From positions 1 to 39,185 of the forward strand of contig NZ_SNZE01000020.1 of assembly GCF_004363775.1 (NCBI RefSeq): DNA of 39,185 nucleotides. The letters run 5' to 3'. Shown here in pieces: positions 16,844-27,984 of this stretch (positions within the stretch are counted from its first letter, which is position 1; each line of letters begins with the position of its first letter). The position numbers and the translations under genes were made by a program. The notes below the pieces were generated by a model, which ran no database searches, was not told the DNA's origin, and worked only from the letters and a program-made list of their open reading frames with translations. This DNA is from Hydromonas duriensis. GTDB taxonomy: Bacteria > Pseudomonadota > Gammaproteobacteria > Burkholderiales > Burkholderiaceae.

Positions 16844-17662
16844 ATGACCGTTACCATTAAAGACGACAACGACATTGCCCACATGCGCATTGCGTGCAGA
16901 CTTGCTTCTGAATTACTCGATTACTTAACGCCGCATGTGGTCGCGGGCATCACAACGGGTGAAATTGACCGTTTAGCGCACAATTACATGGTCGATGTAC
17001 AAAAAACCATCCCTGCAACACTGGGCTACCAGCCTCCAGGCTACCCGCCATACCCAAAATCATGCTGTATTTCTGTTAATGATGTCATCTGTCACGGTGT
17101 CCCTTCTGATGACAAAGTACTGAAAAATGGCGACATCGCAAACATTGATGTCACGGTCATTACGCCAGCGGGATATTTTGGTGACACGTCACGTATGTTT
17201 ATTGTCGGTGAAGGTTCGATTGCAGCCAAGCGACTATGCGAAGTGACGTATGAGAGCATGTGGCATGGTATTGCGCAAGTTAAAGAAGGTGCGACATTAG
17301 GCGATATTGGCGCAGCGATTGCCGCGCACGCACATAAAAACGGCATGTCAGTGGTGCGTGAATATTGCGGTCATGGCATTGGTAAGGTATTTCACGAAGA
17401 CCCTCAAGTATTGCATTACGGCATCAAAGGCCAAGGCATGACGCTCAAAGCAGGAATGATTTTCACCATCGAGCCTATGATTAATGCGGGTAAGCGCGAT
17501 ATGCGCACCATGCCAGACGGTTGGACGGTTAAAACCAAAGACCGCAGCCTGTCCGCTCAATGGGAGCACACCGTACTGGTCACACCGACTGGATATGAGG
17601 TGTTGACGCTTTCGGAGGGTTCGCCTGCTGCACCATCATTCATCCAAACCTCAGCACACTAA
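16844..17662 (+). CDS. map: Methionine aminopeptidase, type I
   Basis: Removes the initiator methionine from new proteins. The pita-bread fold shows its five metal ligands in order: Asp in ANIDVTV, Asp in YFGDTSRMF, His in YCGHGIGKVFHEDP, Glu in FTIEPMI and Glu in QWEHTV. 272 residues, as in bacterial type I enzymes. glnD begins eight bases after the stop, so the two form an operon, an order common in betaproteobacteria. Confidence 0.97.
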   Translation: MTVTIKDDNDIAHMRIACRLASELLDYLTPHVVAGITTGEIDRLAHNYMVDVQKTIPATLGYQPPGYPPYPKSCCISVNDVICHGVPSDDKVLKNGDIANIDVTVITPAGYFGDTSRMFIVGEGSIAAKRLCEVTYESMWHGIAQVKEGATLGDIGAAIAAHAHKNGMSVVREYCGHGIGKVFHEDPQVLHYGIKGQGMTLKAGMIFTIEPMINAGKRDMRTMPDGWTVKTKDRSLSAQWEHTVLVTPTGYEVLTLSEGSPAAPSFIQTSAH

Positions 17663-17670
17663 TTTTCACC

Positions 17671-20283
17671 ATGCCCAACATCGCCCCCACCGTCATTGAC
17701 AAAACTCAATACCAAACGGGGCGACAAACCCTGCTCAATCAATTTGTTCAACACAAGCACCCGACGCGTGCCGTGCGCCCGCTCATTCGTGACTTGACCG
17801 CATTGACCGATTGCTGCGTGCAAAGTGCATGGGGGGCATGCTTTAATCATCAATCTGAAGACATCCGCCAGGCTGCCGCTTTAATCGCTGTCGGTGGTTA
17901 TGGTCGCGCCGAACTGTTACCAAACTCAGATATTGACTTGCTCATTTTAATTAAAACCGATGCGTTATCCAGCGAGCAGCGTCAACAACTGTCAAATGCA
18001 ATTGAGCAATGGGTCAGTTTACTATGGGATATGGGACTGACTTTAAGCCACAGCGTGCGCACGATTGACGAAGGTATTGCCGATGCCTTGGAGGACTTGT
18101 CGATTCAAACCTCTATTTTAGAGGCGCGTTATCTCGCAGGCGATACAAAAATTCACCATACTTTTTATGCTGCATTTAAAAGGCACTTTGATTTGCCCGT
18201 GTTTTGGCGTGAAAAAATAGCCGAAATGCGCCAGCGACACGCCAAGTTTGATGATACGCCCTACAGCCTTGAACCAAACTGCAAAGAAAGCCCAGGGGGG
18301 CTGCGCGACATTCATCTCATGATGTGGCTCGCCAAAGCAGCGGGTATTGGGCAATGTTGGCAAGATTTGCATCACAACAACTGGCTGACCGCGAGCCAAT
18401 TGCGCCTGCTTGTGCGCAGTGAAAATCAATTGCTTGCCATTCGTGCTCACCTGCATATTTTGAGCAAGCGCATGGAAAATCGCGTGTTATTTGACTTGCA
18501 GACCCCTCTTGCTCATGCGTTTGGACTGTATGAGACCGTGGGCAAACGCGCGGGTGAACGCTTGATGCAGCGGTATTACCTCGCAGCACGAGCCATTTAT
18601 CAACAATTCACTCTTTTCATCCAAAAATTTGAATTGTTTCTCGCACCACCAAGCGCACAACACATCGCCCATAAAATCAAAGGTTTTCCTGATTTTGTAG
18701 AGGTTGACCATGTTTTGGATGTCGTGCGCAATGATGCCTTTATCCGCAAGCCTCATTTATTGATTGACGTCTTTTATGTGTATGGGCAAGTCACGGGTTT
18801 AACGGGGTTTTCACCTAAACTATGGGATGCCATCTTACAAGCGCGAAATTTAATTACCCCTGAATTTCGTCGTAAACCCGAGCATCGAGCTAAGTTTATT
18901 CGCTTATTGAAGATGAAAAATGGCATCACCCATGCCATTCGCTTAATGCACCAAACAGGCGTATTGGGTCGTTATATTCCCCCCTTTCGCCGCATCATCG
19001 GTCAAATGCAACATGATTTATTTCATATTTATACGGTTGACCAGCATATTTTGACCGTGGTGCGCAACCTGCGTCGCTTCACTTTGCAGGAGCACTTACA
19101 CAGTCACCCACTGGCGAATCAAGTGATGGCAGAGTTCAATCAGCCTTGGTTACTTTATATTGCGGGTTTATTTCATGACATCGCCAAAGGGCGCGGTGGC
19201 GATCACTCAGACTTAGGTGCAATCGAAGTGGCTCGGTTCGCCAAACAACATGCGTTGACTAAAAAACAAACCGCTCTGGTTGTTCTTTTGGTTAAAGAGC
19301 ATTTAACCATGTCGAACTTTGCGCAAAAAGAGGACTTGTCTGATGTGGAAACGATTCGCCGTTTCGCAGCCAAAATCAAAACCATTGAACATTTACAGGC
19401 GTTGTATTTATTGACTGTCGCCGATATTCGCGGAACCAGTCCAAAAGTGTGGAATGCGTGGAAAGATAAGCTGCTGGCTGATTTATATCAACTGACGCTA
19501 CGAGAGCTGTCAGGGCAAACCCAAGCACCAACCAATATGTTGCGCGAACGCCAAGAACAAGCCTTGGAGCTACTCCCCAGCACATTGACGACGCAAGCCC
19601 AAAACCTATGGCATCGTTTTGATACCGAGTATTTCATGCATCATGATGCAGAAACAATTGCTTGGCACGCTGAACACATCATTCCCGAATTGACGGGTAC
19701 ACAAACAACCATCGTCGCCAGCCAACCGTTTAATGGCGCCCACAGTCTACACGTCATGATTTATACAGCGGATGTGCCTGATTTATTCGCACGCTTATGT
19801 TCATTTTTCCAACAGCGGCAACTGTCGATTTTTGATGCGCAAATTTACACCAGTGGTTATGGCACAGCATTGGATACTTTCCAAGTGTTGTTGCCTGATA
19901 CCCACATCGCAGATACCCAATATGTCACGCAACTGAACCTTGACTTAAAAGAGCTGTTGATCAAAGCCCCTACGCTTCGAGTCCCCAATCTAGGGCGGCT
20001 CACAGCGCGCTCGCGCAATTTTCCAATTGTACCCCGCGTCAATTTAGTGGCAACCGACAAGGGCGAATACGTGCTTAAGCTCGCTGCCACTGACCGTCAC
20101 GGCGTATTGTATAGCATCGCTTATATTTTGAAGCAAATGAATATTCGCCTGCGCAGCGCACGGATTGTCACCCTCGGCGAGCGGCTTGAAGACGTATTCG
20201 TTTTGACTTCGGATGAGTTAAGCAACCCCAGCGTGGCCGCGCAACTTGAAGCGGAGTTAATTCGAGTGTGCACCATCTCGTAA
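17671..20283 (+). CDS. glnD: PII uridylyltransferase / uridylyl-removing enzyme
   Basis: Senses glutamine and adds or removes UMP on PII proteins. Domains in order: nucleotidyltransferase with VGGYGRAELLPNSDIDLL (GGYGRAEL at 75-82, Asp87 and Asp89), the GlnD linker domain with PNCKESPGGLRDIH, the HD hydrolase domain with LFHDIAKGRGGDHS (His502-Asp503), and two C-terminal ACT domains from about residues 690 and 800. 870 residues, full length. No PII gene is in the window. Confidence 0.97.
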   Translation: MPNIAPTVIDKTQYQTGRQTLLNQFVQHKHPTRAVRPLIRDLTALTDCCVQSAWGACFNHQSEDIRQAAALIAVGGYGRAELLPNSDIDLLILIKTDALSSEQRQQLSNAIEQWVSLLWDMGLTLSHSVRTIDEGIADALEDLSIQTSILEARYLAGDTKIHHTFYAAFKRHFDLPVFWREKIAEMRQRHAKFDDTPYSLEPNCKESPGGLRDIHLMMWLAKAAGIGQCWQDLHHNNWLTASQLRLLVRSENQLLAIRAHLHILSKRMENRVLFDLQTPLAHAFGLYETVGKRAGERLMQRYYLAARAIYQQFTLFIQKFELFLAPPSAQHIAHKIKGFPDFVEVDHVLDVVRNDAFIRKPHLLIDVFYVYGQVTGLTGFSPKLWDAILQARNLITPEFRRKPEHRAKFIRLLKMKNGITHAIRLMHQTGVLGRYIPPFRRIIGQMQHDLFHIYTVDQHILTVVRNLRRFTLQEHLHSHPLANQVMAEFNQPWLLYIAGLFHDIAKGRGGDHSDLGAIEVARFAKQHALTKKQTALVVLLVKEHLTMSNFAQKEDLSDVETIRRFAAKIKTIEHLQALYLLTVADIRGTSPKVWNAWKDKLLADLYQLTLRELSGQTQAPTNMLRERQEQALELLPSTLTTQAQNLWHRFDTEYFMHHDAETIAWHAEHIIPELTGTQTTIVASQPFNGAHSLHVMIYTADVPDLFARLCSFFQQRQLSIFDAQIYTSGYGTALDTFQVLLPDTHIADTQYVTQLNLDLKELLIKAPTLRVPNLGRLTARSRNFPIVPRVNLVATDKGEYVLKLAATDRHGVLYSIAYILKQMNIRLRSARIVTLGERLEDVFVLTSDELSNPSVAAQLEAELIRVCTIS

Positions 20284-20340
20284 AGTCCGCAATAAAAACC
20301 AAAAAACAAAATTCAACACTAACAATGATATGAAAAACAC

Positions 20341-21333
20341 ATGAATCTCATGAGCTCGCTTGAACCATATAAAGCCCCTTGGTGGGCAAGTAATGCCCAT
20401 GTGCAAACCATTGCACCGACATATCATCGAACACCTCAACCCATTTATACGCGGCAGCGGTGGGACACGCCTGATAACGACTTCATCGACTTGGATTGGG
20501 TCAACGCTCACAAAATCAATCAACCCAATCAGCGGCTGGTGATTTTGTTTCATGGCTTAGAAGGTTCAAGTCAAAGCCCTTACGCACGTTCGTTGATGAA
20601 TGAGTGCGTTCAGCAAGGATATACAGGGGTGGTTGTGCATTGGCGGTCGTGCAGCGGTGAAATCAACCGTCAGCCTATTTTTTATCATTCAGGTTTTTCA
20701 CAAGAGGTCGATTGGATTTTACGCCGTCTCAGCACGCTTTACCCACACAGCACGCGTCATGTCGCAGGTGTGTCGTTGGGAGGCAATGCCTTACTTAAAT
20801 GGTTGGGCGAACAGGGAACTGCGGCCCAACACCTCATCAGCTCTGCCGCAGCCATTTGCCCACCACACGACCTGAAAGCAGGCTCGATTGCACTTGCAAA
20901 AGGTTTTAATCAATACGTGTATATGCGCCATTTTCTCAGCACATTGAAAACCAAAGGTCTGACAAAAATCGCCATGTACCCTCATTTGAATTTATCTGCC
21001 GAAAAAATAAAAACCGCACAGAATTTTTTTGATGTAGATAATCACGTGACCGCGCCATTGCATGGGTTTAAAAATGCTGAAGACTATTGGCAACAATCAT
21101 CTTGCAAACAGTTTTTATCACTCGTCCGCACCCCCACCCTGGTACTCAATGCACTCAACGACCCTTTTATTCCCAAAGACAGCCTTGCACAGCCGCATGA
21201 GGCGAGTTCATCCGTACAGCTCACTTATCTGAATCAAGGTGGGCACGTTGGTTTTATTCACGGTTCTACCCGTGCTCGAATTGATTGGCTACCCAAATAT
21301 ATTTTGGAATTTCTCATCTCAAGCCAGACATAA
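20341..21333 (+). CDS. YheT-type alpha/beta hydrolase
   Basis: 330-residue hydrolase of the YheT/ABHD family. The oxyanion-region motif LFHGLEGSSQSPYAR and the nucleophile elbow AGVSLGGN (Ser145) are clear. The acid is probably Asp in NALNDPFIP and the base His in GGHVGF. The substrate is unknown; relatives act on short-chain esters or lipids. It starts 57 bases after glnD and could be read from the same transcript. Confidence 0.9.
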   Translation: MNLMSSLEPYKAPWWASNAHVQTIAPTYHRTPQPIYTRQRWDTPDNDFIDLDWVNAHKINQPNQRLVILFHGLEGSSQSPYARSLMNECVQQGYTGVVVHWRSCSGEINRQPIFYHSGFSQEVDWILRRLSTLYPHSTRHVAGVSLGGNALLKWLGEQGTAAQHLISSAAAICPPHDLKAGSIALAKGFNQYVYMRHFLSTLKTKGLTKIAMYPHLNLSAEKIKTAQNFFDVDNHVTAPLHGFKNAEDYWQQSSCKQFLSLVRTPTLVLNALNDPFIPKDSLAQPHEASSSVQLTYLNQGGHVGFIHGSTRARIDWLPKYILEFLISSQT

Positions 21334-21358
21334 GTCCCTACCCAACCCCCACACCTGT

Positions 21359-21367
21359 TGCTATAAT
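21359..21367 (+). promoter_or_regulatory. Extended -10 promoter for the zinc-finger/SnoaL pair
   Basis: TGCTATAAT, a perfect extended -10, 50 bases upstream of the ATG at 21417 with no recognisable -35. It lies just past the stop of the YheT-like gene. Confidence 0.55.
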
Positions 21368-21416
21368 GGCGCAGCCATTCGGCATCTCATTTTTTAATAT
21401 ACACAAAGAACACATC

Positions 21417-21623
21417 ATGAGCCAAACATCTGCCCCTCACTCTGCCGCAACTATTGTTGAGCTGCTCGCATCTGACTTGCCCGCCAGCTGCCCGAATCCA
21501 AACATGAGCGCATGGAACAGCCATCCGCGTGTATTCATTGATGTGAGTCACGGTCATGCAACCTGCCCTTACTGTGGCACAGAATACCGCCTCAAGGCGG
21601 GTGAAATCGTTAAAGGCCATTGA
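21417..21623 (+). CDS. CHCC-type zinc-finger domain protein
   Basis: 68-residue protein of the zf-CHCC family, related to the zinc-binding accessory subunit of mitochondrial complex I (NDUFS6). The ligands are Cys25, His36, Cys50 and Cys53 in the pattern ASCPNP, NSHPRVFIDV and CPYCGTEYRL. The start at 21417 (MSQTSAPHSA) fits the family size; a longer frame would run back into the previous gene. The next gene begins one base after the stop. Its role in bacteria is poorly known. Confidence 0.88.
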   Translation: MSQTSAPHSAATIVELLASDLPASCPNPNMSAWNSHPRVFIDVSHGHATCPYCGTEYRLKAGEIVKGH

Positions 21624-21624
21624 T

Positions 21625-22074
21625 ATGCCGCGTAAACTCCGCGCACCCAAATCGATGTTCAGCAGTGCCAGTGAATTAGAAGCGGCTTTTTATGCCGCAT
21701 TATCGGCTGGCGACGTTGATGCCCTGATGAAAGTCTGGTCCGAAGACGAGGACATCATTTGTATTTTGCCTAATCTGCCTTATACACAAGGTCATGTCGC
21801 GGTACGAGAATTATGGGAAATGTTGTTCAATATTGGGCGCATGAATGCCCACATCTTGGCCACCCATACATTTGACAACTTGCTCACCGCCGTACACACC
21901 CTGCTCGTTCATATTCAACTCACGACACCTGCGGGCGAGACACAGACGTTTAATTTACACACCACACAGGTTTATCTCAAATCAGAACAAGGCTGGTGTA
22001 TGTCGCTGTATCACGCCACCATTGCGCAGGACAACAATAAGTTGGCTGATGTGCTACCTAATTTACTGCATTGA
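21625..22074 (+). CDS. SnoaL-like/DUF4440 domain protein
   Basis: 149-residue protein with a cone-shaped NTF2/SnoaL-like fold signature: a leading helix with LEAAFYAALSAGDVDALMKVWSED, then PNLPYTQGHVAVRELW and a series of beta strands ending in WCMSLYHATIA. No function can be assigned; such domains bind small ligands. Translation starts one base after the zinc-finger stop, so the two are probably co-produced. Confidence 0.85.
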   Translation: MPRKLRAPKSMFSSASELEAAFYAALSAGDVDALMKVWSEDEDIICILPNLPYTQGHVAVRELWEMLFNIGRMNAHILATHTFDNLLTAVHTLLVHIQLTTPAGETQTFNLHTTQVYLKSEQGWCMSLYHATIAQDNNKLADVLPNLLH

Positions 22075-22100
22075 ATACAGGTGTATTTTGATTGACCAAC

Positions 22101-22133
22101 AAAAAAGGCTTCCTTTATAAGGAAGCCTTTTTT
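22101..22133. terminator. Bidirectional intrinsic terminator (SnoaL-like gene / asparaginase)
   Basis: A perfect 15-bp stem (AAAAAAGGCTTCCTT and its complement) around TAT, with A and T runs, lies between convergent genes. Confidence 0.92.
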
Positions 22134-22148
22134 GCATTATCATATGGC

Positions 22149-23231
<1,083 letters not shown>

Positions 23232-23348
23232 CTAATTATTGTTGTAAGGGGAGCACATTGTATGTTGTTTATACGTTAAAGTCACGCACGCTCGTACCTT
23301 TTTATAATTTTAAAAAAGTCTTTTATATTCAAGATGTTAAATGAAATT

Positions 23349-24146
23349 TTAAACTGAGGCGGATTGCCATTCTTCCTGCAATACTTTGAGCATATTCGCA
23401 ATACCGTCCAGATGAATCGCATCCGTCACACGATCCGCCACCTCTTTCAGTCGAGGATGCGCATTGCCCATGGCAATGCCTGTACCCACACCTTGAAGCA
23501 TTTCAATATCATTTAAGCCATCACCAAACGCATATGCTTGCGCCATGCCAAAGCCCAAATCATTCAACACTTTTTGGCAGCCCGTCAGCTTATTGACACC
23601 TTTCGGCAAAATATCAAGCGCAGTTTGGTGCCAACGGACAAAATCAAACTCAGGATAATCAACGATGAATTGCGGAATAAGGGTCTCATCTAAATGTTCA
23701 TCAAAAAACAACCAGCCTTGCAAAATTTCAGTGTTTTGATAAAAATCCATGTCAACGTTCACATTGATGTCTACTGAGTCCATCGGAATCATCACTTCAT
23801 CCACGCGTGCGCTAACATGCCCACCTGTCACCCCATTGATACCGTAATAATATCCACGCGCATGTACGTCCGCAAATAACCTCATAAGCGGTTGATGTGC
23901 CAATAGTGTTTTATCAAGCACCTTATTTTCACGCAAAATGTACGCACCATTTTGCAATACGGCATAGGCAGGCTTAATCACATCTAAGTATTCTTGGGCA
24001 TGATGATGGCTGCGCCCTGTTGCAACTGCAATAACATGCCCAGCCTGTTTGAGTGTTTCAATCGCATGCAAAGCTGATTCTGTTATGCGATTTGTACGGT
24101 GGTCAAGTAAGGTATTGTCAATGTCGAAAAAGAAAATTTTAGTCAT
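23349..24146 (-). CDS. Cof-type HAD-superfamily phosphatase
   Basis: 265-residue sugar-phosphate or cofactor phosphatase of the Cof/YbiV group. Motif I is FFFDIDNTLLDH (nucleophile Asp8, acid Asp10). Motif II is in IAVATGRSHHH, and motif IV is FGDGLNDIEML. The C2B cap lies between. The ATG at 24146 puts motif I at the usual distance from the N-terminus; a GTG at 24200 would add a non-family extension. Substrate unknown. Confidence 0.9.
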   Translation of the reverse strand: MTKIFFFDIDNTLLDHRTNRITESALHAIETLKQAGHVIAVATGRSHHHAQEYLDVIKPAYAVLQNGAYILRENKVLDKTLLAHQPLMRLFADVHARGYYYGINGVTGGHVSARVDEVMIPMDSVDINVNVDMDFYQNTEILQGWLFFDEHLDETLIPQFIVDYPEFDFVRWHQTALDILPKGVNKLTGCQKVLNDLGFGMAQAYAFGDGLNDIEMLQGVGTGIAMGNAHPRLKEVADRVTDAIHLDGIANMLKVLQEEWQSASV

Positions 24147-24588
24147 AAAAAGGATAAAAGGGCTATCGTTGTAAAAGTAGGATTTAAAGAAAAAATCCAC
24201 CGAGATTCTACCGAGATGTCTTGTAAAAAGACCGCACTTCAGCCCAAACTAATTCCCAAGTCTTATATACCAACTTGGCTTGTCCCTGCAAATGCAGGTT
24301 TCAATTTCTTCAGAATAGGTGCGATACCAAGTAGATTTAAATCCAAAAATTATAATTATTGATTTCAAGCTTATCACTGCCCTTACAAAAAGACAACCTT
24401 GCACGCTCACATGCGCACATGTACTCAAACGCTCCAAGCGAATATTAAGCTTTGAGCCGAAGCATACTTTCAATACAAGGTTGATGTGTTTTTTAACATA
24501 TAGTTTTTAGCTAATAGAACCGTACACAACCATTTTTCGGTTAAAATGACGGACTTCCGCCCAGATTTTGACTATGTAGAAAACGCCC
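24147..24588. other. 442-base gap between the HAD gene and ileS
   Basis: No gene, tRNA or repeat can be supported. It contains a small hairpin (CCTGCA AA TGCAGG near 24285-24298), inverted copies of CAACCTTG/CAAGGTTG near 24400 and 24476, and two short frames (74 and 63 codons) on opposite strands with no coding character. The ileS promoter is probably near TTAAAAT at 24540-24546. In many relatives ribF precedes ileS, but it is absent here. Confidence 0.5.
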
Positions 24589-27372
24589 ATGAGCAATAAA
24601 AACACTTATCCCGTAAATCTCCTCGATACTCCATTTCCTATGCGTGGCGACCTCGCTAAGCGCGAGCCGCAGTGGGTGAAAGAATGGCAAGCACAAAAAC
24701 GCTATCAAAAAATCCGCGCAGCAGCCAAAGGTCGTCCTAAATTCATTTTGCATGACGGCCCGCCCTACGCCAATGGCGACATTCACATTGGCCATGCGGT
24801 TAATAAAATTTTAAAAGACATCATCATCAAATCTCGCACGATGGCGGGTTTTGACGCGCCTTACGTGCCAGGGTGGGACTGCCACGGCATGCCGATTGAG
24901 AATAAAATCGAGTCGTTACACGGCAAAGGTTTACCAACACAAGAAGTCCAACAAAAATCACGCGCGTATGCCAGCGAACAAATCGAAAAACAAAAAATCG
25001 ACTTCATGCGCTTAGGGATTTTAGGGGATTGGGACAATCCTTATAAAACCATGAATTTTTCAAACGAGGCGGACGAAGTTCGCGCCTTGGGTGCTATTTT
25101 GCAAAAAGGCTATGTGTATCGCGGTTTAAAACCCGTGAACTGGTGCTTTGATTGTGAATCGGCATTGGCAGAAGCTGAGGTTGAGTATCAAAACAAAATC
25201 GATTTGGCTATTGATGTGGGTTTTGAATTTGCCGAACACGACAAATTATCAACTGCTTTTGGCGTCCAAGTTGAACAAAAAGGCCATGTCGTCATTTGGA
25301 CCACCACGCCGTGGACCATTCCTGCCAACCAAGCCCTAAACGTTCATCCTGAAGTCGAATATGCCTTGGTACAAACCGACAAAGGTCAGTTGATATTAGC
25401 CACCGACTTGGTCGAAACCACATTGGCACGCTACGAACTCAACGGCACGATTGTCGCAACCTGCAAAGGTGCTGCACTGGATCATATCGCATTCAAGCAC
25501 CCGCTCTACCCTCGCCTGTCGCCAATTTATTTGGGTGACTACGTCACAACCGACGCAGGTACGGGCATTGTTCACTCCGCACCCGCTTACGGTGTAGAAG
25601 ACTTTAGCTCTTGCAAAGCCAACGGTTTAAAAGACGATGACATCCTCACCCCCGTCATGGGCAATGGCGTATATGTCGCCGACCTTCCTGATTTTGGCGG
25701 CATGCACATTTGGAAAGCCAATCCTGCCATCGTTGATAAGCTCACTGAGGTTGGCGCGCTGTTTAAAGTCGTCAAATATGACCACAGCTACATGCACTGT
25801 TGGCGCCACAAAACACCATTGATTTTTCGCGCAACCACACAATGGTTTGCCTCAATGGACAATAAAGTCGAGGGCACTAGCTTGCGCGAACGCGCGCTCA
25901 AAGGCGTTGAAGACACACAATTTTTCCCAAGTTGGGGGCAAGCACGCTTGCACTCGATGATTGCCAATCGCCCCGATTGGACTTTGTCACGCCAACGCCA
26001 GTGGGGCGTGCCCATGCCGTTTTTCTTATCGAAGGCAACAGGACAATTGCATCCGAACACGCCCGAATTGCTCGAAAAAATTGCTCAATTGATTGAAAAA
26101 CAAGGCATCGAAGCATGGCAAACGCTTGATATAAATGAGTTTTTAGGTGCAGATGCCAATGATTACGTCAAAAACAAAGATACTCTCGACGTATGGTTTG
26201 ATTCAGGGACAACTCACTTTCACGTCTTGCGCGGTTCACACGCGGCTGATTTGACGTGGCCTGCTGATTTGTACCTTGAAGGTTCAGACCAACATCGTGG
26301 CTGGTTCCACTCATCGTTGCTCACGGGTTGCATGTTGGACGGTCGCGCGCCTTATAAAGCCCTGCTCACCCACGGTTTTGCCGTCGATGGTGAGGGTAAA
26401 AAAATGAGTAAATCGCTGGGCAATATTGTCTCGCCTCAAGATGTCGCAAATAAAATGGGGGCGGAAATCATCCGTCTATGGGTTGCTTCAACGGATTATT
26501 CGGGTGAGCTTTCAATTTCGGACGAAATTTTGAAGCGCGTGTCGGAAGGCTACCGCCGCGTGCGCAACACCCTGCGTTTTTTACTCGCCAATCTAACCGA
26601 TTTTGATGCCAAAACACAGTTGTTGCCTGTTGAAGCACTGTTGGAAATTGACCAATATGCACTCGCATTGACCGCGAATTGGCAAGCCGATGTCCTCGCA
26701 CATGCTGACAAATATGAGTTTCATCCTTTGGTGGCAAAATTACAAAACTTCTGTTCGGAAGATTTGGGCGGGTTTTACCTTGATATTTTGAAAGACCGCC
26801 TTTACACCAGCGCGCCTGACTCACACGCTCGCCGAGCCGCCCAGACCACTTTATGGCACATTGCCCAAAGCATCGTGCGCATCATGGCACCGATTTTAAG
26901 TTTCACGGCTGAAGAGGCTTGGCCGATTTTAAATCATAGCTCGAGTGAAGACACCATTTTCACTGAATTGAACCACGTCATCCCCTCACCAGCGGACGCA
27001 GATACTTTGGTGGCGCAATGGTCACGCATCCGACAACTGCGCGATGATGTGAATAAAGCCCTCGAAGAAGCTCGTGGGGCTAACCAAATTGGTTCTGCGC
27101 TACAAGCGCATGTCACAATTCACGCACCCGCTGCGGACGTTGAGTTACTTAAAGGATTGGGCAATGATTTGCGCTTTGTCTTGATTACATCAGGTGCAGA
27201 TGTTCAGACCGCCGACAATGTGAATGTCACGGTTGATGTGGCTGCGGGTGAAAAATGCGAACGCTGCTGGCATGTTACCGTCGATGTGGGTCATAACGCA
27301 GACCATCCAACCTTATGTGCGCGTTGTATTTCCAATCTGTTCGGCACAGGCGAACAACGGCGGTTTGCGTAG
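24589..27372 (+). CDS. ileS: Isoleucyl-tRNA synthetase
   Basis: Class Ia synthetase charging tRNA-Ile. It has [15 protein letters not shown] (HIGH at 66-69) and [10 protein letters not shown] (KMSKS at 605-609). The editing domain lies between them with [13 protein letters not shown]. The C-terminal zinc site is KCERCWH and LCARC at about 889-913. 927 residues, full length, the bacterial type with a zinc tail. It leads the rightward ileS-lspA-coaBC-dut group. Confidence 0.98.
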   Translation: MSNKNTYPVNLLDTPFPMRGDLAKREPQWVKEWQAQKRYQKIRAAAKGRPKFILHDGPPYANGDIHIGHAVNKILKDIIIKSRTMAGFDAPYVPGWDCHGMPIENKIESLHGKGLPTQEVQQKSRAYASEQIEKQKIDFMRLGILGDWDNPYKTMNFSNEADEVRALGAILQKGYVYRGLKPVNWCFDCESALAEAEVEYQNKIDLAIDVGFEFAEHDKLSTAFGVQVEQKGHVVIWTTTPWTIPANQALNVHPEVEYALVQTDKGQLILATDLVETTLARYELNGTIVATCKGAALDHIAFKHPLYPRLSPIYLGDYVTTDAGTGIVHSAPAYGVEDFSSCKANGLKDDDILTPVMGNGVYVADLPDFGGMHIWKANPAIVDKLTEVGALFKVVKYDHSYMHCWRHKTPLIFRATTQWFASMDNKVEGTSLRERALKGVEDTQFFPSWGQARLHSMIANRPDWTLSRQRQWGVPMPFFLSKATGQLHPNTPELLEKIAQLIEKQGIEAWQTLDINEFLGADANDYVKNKDTLDVWFDSGTTHFHVLRGSHAADLTWPADLYLEGSDQHRGWFHSSLLTGCMLDGRAPYKALLTHGFAVDGEGKKMSKSLGNIVSPQDVANKMGAEIIRLWVASTDYSGELSISDEILKRVSEGYRRVRNTLRFLLANLTDFDAKTQLLPVEALLEIDQYALALTANWQADVLAHADKYEFHPLVAKLQNFCSEDLGGFYLDILKDRLYTSAPDSHARRAAQTTLWHIAQSIVRIMAPILSFTAEEAWPILNHSSSEDTIFTELNHVIPSPADADTLVAQWSRIRQLRDDVNKALEEARGANQIGSALQAHVTIHAPAADVELLKGLGNDLRFVLITSGADVQTADNVNVTVDVAAGEKCERCWHVTVDVGHNADHPTLCARCISNLFGTGEQRRFA

Positions 27373-27412
27373 AAGATTGAATAATTAGGCTATTCTTTCT
27401 AGCGTAACAACA

Positions 27413-27453
27413 CCCCTCTTCTCTCTTGACACGATTGAAAGAGGGGCAACTTT
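27413..27453 (+). terminator. Possible attenuator or weak terminator between ileS and lspA
   Basis: CCCCTCTT and AAGAGGGG can pair across an 18-base loop, followed closely by a short T-run. It may reduce read-through into lspA. The long loop makes this a weak call. Confidence 0.3.
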
Positions 27454-27476
27454 TTAAAAGTAGGTACACAAACAAA

Positions 27477-27950
27477 ATGACCTCAAAAAAACTAACACCT
27501 TATTTTTTATTGACCACTATAGTCATTTTCATCGACCAAGTCAGTAAACTCATGATTGAAGCCACGTTTCAATTTGGTGAGTTTGTCCCTGTCACGTCTT
27601 TTTTCAACTTGGGCTTGACCTATAACCCTGGTGCAGCTTTTAGCTTTCTCGCCGATCACAATGGCTGGCAACGTTGGTTTTTTACCGCGTTATCATTGTT
27701 TGCTTCGATTTTTATTGTGTTTTATATGCGTAAAAACAGACACTTACCTAAGTTGTGCATTGGCTTGGCTTTTATTTTAGGCGGTGCTATTGGTAACTTA
27801 ATTGACCGTGTGCGCATTGGTAAAGTGGTTGATTTTTTAGACTTTTATGTTGGTAACTCACACTGGCCCGCATTCAACCTCGCTGATTCTGCGATTTTCG
27901 TCGGGGTTGTCATTTTGTTGCTCGATGAGTTTAGACAGAAAAAGATATAA
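27477..27950 (+). CDS. lspA: Lipoprotein signal peptidase
   Basis: Inner-membrane aspartyl protease that cleaves prolipoproteins before the lipid-modified cysteine. Four hydrophobic helices are visible. Catalytic aspartates lie in KVVDFLDF (Asp119) and FNLADSAIF (Asp137), and GGAIGNLIDR is conserved. 157 residues from ATG 27477; a longer frame adds a non-family N-terminus. The ileS-lspA order is the usual one. Confidence 0.96.
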   Translation: MTSKKLTPYFLLTTIVIFIDQVSKLMIEATFQFGEFVPVTSFFNLGLTYNPGAAFSFLADHNGWQRWFFTALSLFASIFIVFYMRKNRHLPKLCIGLAFILGGAIGNLIDRVRIGKVVDFLDFYVGNSHWPAFNLADSAIFVGVVILLLDEFRQKKI

Positions 27951-27984
27951 AATTCGTATGTTCAACTCTCAATAAGGATGCCCC

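Noticed and set aside
24249-24510. Two short opposing frames upstream of ileS
   Set aside because: They overlap on opposite strands, show no domain-like composition and have no start signals.
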